Assembly (NCBI GenBank): GCA_903813345.2
Contig: CAIIXF020000007.1
Coordinates: forward strand, 15,980,714 to 16,044,713
From: Owenia fusiformis
Taxonomy: Eukaryota; Annelida; Polychaeta; Sabellida; Oweniidae
DNA: 64,000 nt
Reading direction: 5' to 3'
The translations under genes were made by a program, and so were the position numbers. The notes below the pieces were generated by a model. That model was not told the origin of the DNA and made no database searches. It worked only from the letters and a program-made list of their open reading frames with translations. Below, one piece after another: positions 56,911-64,000 of this stretch (positions are counted from its first letter, which is position 1; each line of letters starts with the position of its first letter).

Positions 56911-59900
56911 TTAACTGCTATCAGTACCTTCACTACTGAAGAGCTCTCTATGAAGGGCGGGGAATTCTAAATTTGGGCTTTCTTGTTTGAAAATGTTCAA
57001 CACTTCAATATGCTGCTGGCTAAGAGGAGATAATGCGGCTAGTTTTTCTAGGACAGTTTCTGCCATTGATTCCTCTCCTGGGTGGTTCTTGGCCAATTCT
57101 ATCGCAAATGCTGCCACTATTCTTTCTTGTAGTTTCTCAATAACAGAGTTGTCCTTTACTCCTGGTCTTCCTGCAGACATGGAGAAAATGAATTAAAATA
57201 GAAAGAACATGGAATAGGTGGTTATTTTGCCAAAATTAAAATTTGCTAATTTTGTCTCGACCAAAATACAAGTTGACGAGAATATATGTTACTTAAAATA
57301 TTGAATTAGTGCAAAGTACCAGGTATGATAAGTGATTTAAGACAGTCATATTCATATTTTTGGTTCCAGTTTCTTACATGGATGGATTTAAGACAGTCAT
57401 ATTTATACTTTTGGTTCCAGTTTTTAAGACATGGATGGGTTATACATTCTCAACACTCTTGTGCAAAGTCCTTATTTGGGATACATTAAAAATAAAAAAC
57501 TTCAATTCTTTTATTTAATTCAATTTAGTTAGTCAATATTTTATAAAGGATAATATGGGATCAGATAAACACCGGTGATTACTGATTTTTATCCTTAACA
57601 TCATTAGTTCCCTCATTTAAATGTTAATTCAAACATATCTTACCTGTTTTCACTAAGACAACAGCTGAAAGTAGCGCTATTTCAGTCTCTGTAAAGTTAT
57701 AACTGGTCATATCTCGTGCAAATGTAAATATTGCCTCTTTCAGCAGTTGTTCAGACTCAGCTGGAATAACAAACAATTGTAACAATAATCTATGTCAAAA
57801 AAATGTGCTCTAAAGCTAAAATAATTGAATTCTTAATTCAGGAGGTGATAGATACAACGTTTCTAACATCCTCAATATTTGGTTCATCGTGTACTATAAA
57901 ACAATTATTTCTGGCAATATAGATATGCTAGAATCATTCCATTAATTAAGTTTATTTTCTATTTGAAGCTTCAATAAGTGTAACATTTAAAGGCCTTTTA
58001 AACTGACTTGTAATCACTATGATTTACATGAGGAGGTTTTGCTCAAGTCTTCGTTAAACTCTCATTGCTCCAAGATAAATAGATATATAGCAAAACCTGT
58101 CTAATCTAAAACATCTTTCCGTACACTGCTGGGATCAGCCAAAAGAATTTGAATGGATTGGCAGGAATTAATATTTCAAGCTTTTTTAACATGCGAGTCA
58201 ATGGGAGGTTTAAATTGGCACTAAAAACTGTTCAGATTACTATGACATTGAATAATAAAAATTAAACATTAAAGTAACATTTCACTTACTGAGTGTAGAG
58301 AAAGCGTCTAGTGGCAGCATGGTTGAACCAAACACAACACGGTCAGTTGATGCGTCAAACGCTCGTAGCAACCTTAGAAGTGCAATCTCAAAGCTTCCTG
58401 AAAACATAGCAAATATTTATAAAATAGTGACATGAACCTATGTTTGCGTGCTGATACACCGACAAGTTACAAAGTAAATGCACTGAAGAAATACAAAAAA
58501 TGAAATAGTGTTTAGGAACTGATGCCTTTAAAGTAAAACAAATAAATCTTGAAGAAAGCAGAGAGTTTGGCAACAATGTCTCCAAATTGTTACCTCTTGT
58601 AACAAGGTAAACACAGGCAGCACAGTATTGAAGCATATCTTATCCAAACACTCAGGTTTTCCAATATAAGTGTACTTACCTGCTTTTAACAACATGATTT
58701 GATCATCTTGCAAGAAACTCATGAATCCTGGAACCATTTTAGCAAACTCTATAATCTGCTGCACTGTCATAGTGACTTTCTCTGCTATCTCTGCCCAGAC
58801 TTCAGTATGGTTCTACAACACAAATGACATAATGATTTTAAGGACTGTCAATAGATGGCACAAAATTCAGGGAGTTGAAAACTATTTCAATATGTAAATA
58901 CCTCTTAAAATTATCAAACACCAAAAACTTATTTTTACATTGAATCTTCTAGCATGTCTGAACAGGATTATGATGAGAAAACTTGATATTTGTTTGATAA
59001 ATAATGCAAGACTTTCATAACAGCAAGTAACAGTCAACAGTAACAGTAATTTTGCAACTGTTTACTTGTTCAAATTATATTTTCCAATATTTCTGCCTGT
59101 TCTCAATTTACTTTGCCTGTTGTCAAAAACTCTAAAAATGAAATGAAATGTATATTTAAGTTTTGATAGACAAATCAATAGACCAACAAATCAATAGGAC
59201 AGGGAACACATTACTGATCTGACATCTATATGAGTACTTATACAATATTAACAGTTGAAAACTATAAATATCGATCACTTGACAATTGAATGAATTTGAT
59301 GCTTGATTCTATCTTATTTTCTAATCAACTTATGTCAAAAATGATGAACAAGAAACTTCTACAGGCTGAAAATCTAAATCTAAAATCTGAAGTATACTGA
59401 CAAGAATCAGAAAATGTCCCCTTTGGTTCTCAATGTTTCTAGTACTTACCATAGATTTAAATCTTTCTACTGTTTCCTCAGAGACCTGCTGAGCTTTTAA
59501 TTGTTCAATCTGATCTAGTGTGTATAAACATGTTCTAGTGTGGGCATCTGTTACTGCTCGAGTCAGCAGCCCTACAATGCATTTAAACATCTCTTAAATC
59601 TGAACTGCGATCATGTGACATTTTTAGAATATGCTGATCATGTATACTGGGAGGGACAAACTGTAAAACAAATGGAAATCAAAATGTGAAGTAATAAATA
59701 ACAGAGCAATTAATATACAGGAACCTTTAGCTATTTTTGTTCAGGGTGACATGTATTGAACTAAAAAATCTATGATTCGTGTGGTCTTTACCAAAAGTTT
59801 CAAAAAGTTACGAATTCTGAAGTCAATTGTTTTATGACATCAATGATGGTTAAAAATTGACTCACAAATCTACCATTGGTCTCTCACGTTCATGTTTCTG

Positions 59901-62669
59901 GTTAACTGTGTAGTCTTACTATGAAATCTGACCATGTATGATGTAAAAATTAAAACAATTATAACGTACAATGCAGACCAAGAGCTCAAATCATACCTAG
60001 ATCAATATCAGCTGCATTCACGATGGTTTGTTGGGGAACAGTAGCGTATGTTACTTCCTGGGGAGGGGCATATGCGGGGGCAGGGGTAATCATGTAGCCA
60101 TTGGCATTGGCGTATGTGTACTGTGGATTGCTGGCAAATCTGAAATTATAAAATAAAGATACATGTACTATCATAAAATTAGGTTTTTGTTCTTTTATGA
60201 ACATTATCAGTGTAACATTTGGAACTTTCAAATATGAGACCTTGATACAAGATTATATTAATTTTAAGCAGCATCAAAGCCCTGTATTATCCAGGAGAGA
60301 GGCTTGACATTAGTCGTAACAATTATATAAAACAAAGCAACTACTTACTGGTTATTATTTGGTGCAACACCCTCTGTGGGTGAAGCGTAGACTTGACCTT
60401 CAAAACCATTGCGTTTAATAGAGGCAGCCTCATCTTCGACTCGCTCTCTCTGCTTCTTTGACATGCGGCCAAATTTCACGGCTGAAATAGATAAAGCAGG
60501 AATGAAATTGTAAGGATCTAACATTCATTGAATATTGATTAGCAAGTATCAATACACTATACTGATGATTTAATACCTTATACACTATTTGATTGACTGT
60601 ACACACTTTAAAAATGACCTTAAGCACTCAGAAATGACTGTACATACTAAACTTGACCTTATATGCAACATCAATAATCTTATGCTCTACAGGAATGAAC
60701 AGGAATGTAGCACAGGAATGATTAGACACACTATACTTATGACCTTATGCACTTCACGAATGTCATGAGCGTAAGTACACTTATGACCTTATGCACTCCA
60801 TGAATGAGCGCACACAGTTTACTAATGACTTGTGCTACATCAATGGCCTCATGCACTACAGGATTGACCATACGCACAGGCACACATAATGAAACTCATA
60901 AGAAAGAATAAGAGGTGATAGCAATAGAATGTAGCCTACCATCTCTCGACATGCCCAATGCGAGGCATTTCTGCAGCCTGCAGAACTGGCACCTGTTCCT
61001 ATTAACACGGTCAATGATGCAGGTTTTGTTTCTGGGGCACTGGTAGTTGACTGGTCCTGACTGGCTCCTGCGGAAGAATCCCTTGCAGCCCTCACAGGTG
61101 ATCACCCCATAGTGTACGCCTGAGGACTTATCCCCACATACCTTGCAGGGGATCACTTCAATCTGGGCTGAAATCAAAGGAAGGTGAAATGCATTAAATA
61201 TGTTGTGTACTGGTTTGAGTTGATATTTCAACATCCGAAAACCCCCACCCTCTGCTTCAAAATAATGTTTGCCATTGATTTGTATGTGCCTCTATTGAAT
61301 ATAAACCCTTACAATACAAAAGACAGAAAAATTGAATTCAACAATCCTTCTTGAGCAGAGGACCTTTGCCCATAAGGCATATGCTTATAAAATTTGAACC
61401 AAATCCATCAACCAGTATTTTTGAGTTATCAACCAAACAGACAAATGAATGGACGGGTGGATGTATGGATGGCTTCTTGGTGTCCCTTAAAGGCCCACAT
61501 TGCAAATGTTCAATGTTTTTGGGCAAAATAAAGACTTTTATTTGAATTCTGTAGAATGTCCAATGTATTGATAAGAACCCTATCTTTCATTTGACACCAA
61601 CAACAGCTCAAACGGACCACATCAAAGCTTACAATAATTGATCAAAAAATATTTTCAATCTGTCAAGCTTTATATCAAGTTTTTATCAATGTCATTGAAA
61701 GACGGCGAAGTTGTTTGTATTACATGATACATTCATTTTTTTAGAAGTGTTGCCATCTTTTAAATCGAAAGTAATTGAAAAAATGCACTTTGTTTAGCAT
61801 GTGCATGCATGTCTAATGATCCCTGAACTATTTTTTTCTTGGTTCAATATTAAAGCAAATCAAACTTTGTGTCATATTTGAGCGAGTGTGTGAGTAATAT
61901 GTTTCAATGATAATTTTTTTCTTTTTATTAATTAAGTATAGTGGGGCTTTAAGTTTGGTGGGATAATTACAAAGGTGTCTTTATTGTAAGGCTTGGTAGC
62001 TCTTACTGCATATTTATAAACACATGTATTCATGGTGATACATTTAATCTAAATAGATAAAAAAACTTGGGATGGAATCTACATAGGAAGCAAAAGTAGG
62101 ATAATTTTCTGTTAATTGTCTTCCTTTATTTTGCATTTGAATATGTGAATCTTATTTGATCCAAAACCTATTATATGTGGATCCTTTGATTTGAAATTTC
62201 AAAAATTAGTTACACCAGCAAATGAAACAATAGCTTAGATGTATAATTTCCCTTTAATGCAGTAGTCCTGAAAACTGATAGCTACTGATTTTAACATAGA
62301 TCAAGTCCTCTTTTTAAATAAAACAAAATCTCTTAATCAGGTTCATATCAGTTTGAAACACAAAGTTCAAAGTGCAACGCAGCATTAATTCTGTCTTCTT
62401 GTATTTTGATACTAAAGATAGTAAAATGACAACCGTCTATTTCTTTTCTAAACCATAACATAAAAATCTCTACATTACAAAATTAATCTGGTGGTAGGGA
62501 ATCGCAGTAAAATTATTCCTATGAGGAAACATGAATTTCATCTACCACAGGTGAACTGGCAGTATATTGCAGTAACATATCTCCAGTGCATAATTAAACT
62601 TTAGGAAACATAAATATCTATCTTACCATTAAACTGATGGTAGTGAATCTGTGAAAACATTCCCTCCAT
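56911..62669 (-). CDS. ROR: ROR/HR3-type nuclear receptor (NR1F), complete
   Basis: Ligand-type transcription factor of the NR1F subfamily, nuclear. Minus-strand exons: 62669-62627, 61167-60940, 60481-60349, 60139-59997, 59571-59450, 58812-58680, 58397-58290, 57760-57644, 57170-56911 (stop 56913-56911). They sum to 1287 bp (428 residues) with every phase matched. The DNA-binding domain (exon 2) has both C4 zinc fingers: [20 protein letters not shown] with P-box CEGCKG, then CPRNKTC and CQFCRLQKC. The C-terminal extension [17 protein letters not shown] follows, needed by RORs for monomer binding to A/T-rich half sites. The hinge is Tyr/Pro/Ala-rich. The ligand-binding domain runs from the [10 protein letters not shown] helix through [20 protein letters not shown] and ends in AF-2 helix 12 [20 protein letters not shown] and [10 protein letters not shown] are nearer HR3 of protostomes than vertebrate RORs. 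HR3 receptors act in timing and moulting or metamorphosis programmes in other animals; the role here is unknown. Confidence 0.93.
57325..57440. repeat. Tandem duplication of about 58 bp in a ROR intron
   Basis: ATTTAAGACAGTCATATT then TTTTGGTTCCAGTTT occurs twice in a row with few changes, in the intron between the last two exons. Confidence 0.65.
60580..60870. repeat. Degenerate tandem repeat in ROR intron 2
   Basis: ATGACCTTATGCACTTCACG / ATGACCTTATGCACTCCATG and looser relatives recur every 40-55 bases (TGACCTTAAGCACTCAG, TGACCTTATATGC). TGACCTTA contains an AGGTCA-type half-site in reverse (TGACCT). Confidence 0.5.
61330..61460 (-). repeat. Fragment of the GTCCGTCC-type dispersed family
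   Basis: Reverse-strand resemblance to the 23040-23350 and 36600-36720 copies: GAGCAGAGGACCTTTGCCC, AAATTTGAACCAAATC and a GGATGGATG-like tract. Truncated; in ROR intron 1. Confidence 0.5.
62627..62669 (-). CDS. ROR: ROR first coding exon (very short A/B domain)
   Basis: ATG at 62669-62667 opens [14 protein letters not shown] and stops at donor AATG|GTAAGATAG; the leftover G joins CC of the next exon to give Ala, leading straight into [11 protein letters not shown]. The frame is open and both splice signals are good, but the exon is small and was found by eye, so an alternative start further upstream is possible. Isoforms with different first exons are common in this family. Confidence 0.68.
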
Positions 62670-63149
62670 CTCTTTAGCAACCCCAGTTGTTACTATGACA
62701 ATGCAAATATCTTATTTACTTCAATAATCTTCTAAAAAGGTGTTGAACAATGTATGTGTACTGCCTCAATCTGATATGCTTGAAATGTTCAAGTTGTTCC
62801 TACATTTTGAACATCATGTAATCAATCAACAATGTTTTAAGAATAGATAAGATGTAGAGTTAGAATCTGAACAATACGTGTAAGATGTACTCTAATTGTA
62901 GTTATTTGTTAAGGGCTATTACATGTCACAATGTACTCAATCAAAGCAATTCACATATCTGCTGTCATTATCGCCTGCTCTTATCACTAGCTCATTGCTA
63001 TTGTCAAGGTAACTTTTGTTGCAAGATTTACAAGAGGGTAGGTATCCAGGGTGTTAGAAACAGAGGGCATGGGAGTCTAGGGCTAATAGAGGGCTTGGGT
63101 GTTTTAAATAAAGGGCAAACAAAAAGGGCTAAAGGTGATTTAAATGCAA

Positions 63150-63960
63150 CAAGAACACAAATGTGTACAATATGTCCCCACCAATGGATTTTCATACTAA
63201 GAACCAACCCTGAAAATTTGAAATTGATCCGTCAAACAGTAAACCAGAAAACGCATAAACAAGACTTCACAGACAAAATTTTAGGATGGAAAAATCCAAA
63301 ATGGCTGCCTTGACATTTGCCCAGAATGCCAAAAAACTAATCAGTTCTAGATTTTCATACTAAGAATCATCCCTGAAAATTTGAAATTGATCTACCAAAC
63401 GGTTTACCTGAAAACGCGTAGACAAGACTAATTACAGACAAGATTTTAGGACGGAAAATCCAAAATGGCTGCCTTGACATATTATCCAGAATGCCAAAAA
63501 ACTAATCAGTTCTAGATCTTAATACAAGGAATCATCCCTGAAAATTTGAAATTGATCTACCAAACGATTCACCTGAAAACACATAGACAAGACTTTACAG
63601 GCAAGATTTTAGGATGGAAAATCCAAAATGGCTGCCTTGACATTTACCCAGAATGCCAAAAAACTAATCAGATCTAGATTTTCATACTAAGAATCATCCC
63701 TAAAAATTTGAAATTGATCTACCAAATGGTTCACCTGAAAACGCGTAGCCAAGACTTTACAGACAAGATTTTAGGACGGAAAATCCAAAATGGCTACCTT
63801 GACATTTACCCAGAATGCCAAAAAACTAATCAGATCTAGATTTTCATACTAAGAATCATCCCTGAAAATTTGAAATTGATCTACCATAAGGTTCACCTAA
63901 AAATGTGTAGACAAGACAGACAAGATTTTAGGATGGAAAAATCCAAAATGGCCGACAATA
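63150..63960 (+). repeat. Tandem satellite, five copies of about 163 bp, running to the window end
   Basis: TTTTCATACTAAGAATCATC begins units near 63191, 63354, 63519, 63680 and 63843. Each unit includes GAAATTGATCTACCAAA, ACAAGATTTTAGGA, TCCAAAATGGCTGCCTTGAC and CCCAGAATGCCAAAAAACTA. It is related to the subrepeats of the 5112-6111 element (AAAATGGC, CCCAGCATGCC, CTAATCAGATC). Confidence 0.85.
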
Positions 63961-64000
63961 AAAAAGTGATTATAAGTTTTTGCCAATTTCTTTTAACAAA

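Noticed and set aside
62885-63313. 142-codon frame near the window end
   Set aside because: Its 3' part is formed by the satellite units; no domain.
1-64000. CRISPR array, bacterial operon or viral genes
   Set aside because: Split genes with GT-AG introns, metazoan domains and no spacer-type array; tandem repeats here have no unique spacers.

Overview
The window looks like nuclear DNA of a marine invertebrate. It is AT-rich, its genes are split into many short exons with GT-AG introns, and it is full of foldback, TIR and tandem repeats. The nuclear-receptor DNA-binding domain is closer to the protostome HR3 type than to vertebrate ROR, and a repeat begins with GTCCGTCC-type tracts common in molluscs. 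My best guess is a mollusc or another lophotrochozoan. The species cannot be fixed from the sequence alone.

Layout as given. Two 500-N gaps (14009-14508 and 39509-40008) divide the window into three contigs. Contig 1 (1-14008) holds repeats and then, on the minus strand, the 3' half of a fibrocystin-L (PKHD1L1)-type receptor gene (copy A, 8366-14008+). Contig 2 (14509-39508) holds, on the plus strand, a second fibrocystin-L 3' half (copy B, 14787-21811), followed by the first four exons of a secreted CAP/SCP-domain gene (27853-38176). Contig 3 (40009-64000) holds, all on the minus strand, an isolated IPT/TIG exon (40013-40087), a second CAP gene 5' half (42762-48604), and a complete nine-exon ROR/HR3 nuclear receptor (56911-62669). 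A tandem satellite closes the window.

Contig 2 is exactly 25,000 bases long and lies between two 500-N spacers, which suggests a piece cut and placed by Hi-C scaffolding software. If contig 2 is flipped, every gene lies on one strand. The locus then reads as two tandem copies of one large gene: CAP exons, an IPT exon, a missing middle, and the fibrocystin-L C-terminus with transmembrane helix and cytoplasmic tail. The CAP exon 4 donor and the IPT exon acceptor have the same phase. I therefore propose a previously undescribed CAP-IPT-fibrocystin-L fusion receptor, duplicated in tandem. The join is an inference and needs transcript reads.

The second notable system is the receptor tail. Copy B has three consecutive terminal exons in the same splice phase. 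Each has its own stop, and all three end in a related acidic signature around T-L-Y. Copy A keeps two of them and a decayed version of the third. This implies a choice of cytoplasmic tails on one ectodomain. Matching exons in A and B have identical lengths, and the two CAP copies also have identical exon lengths, while introns have diverged and gained mobile elements.

The rest is introns and intergenic DNA with non-autonomous elements: a TA-flanked mariner-like MITE with another element nested in it, a TTAA-flanked piggyBac-like MITE, several long inverted repeats, dispersed repeat families and minisatellites. I saw no transposase or reverse-transcriptase gene.
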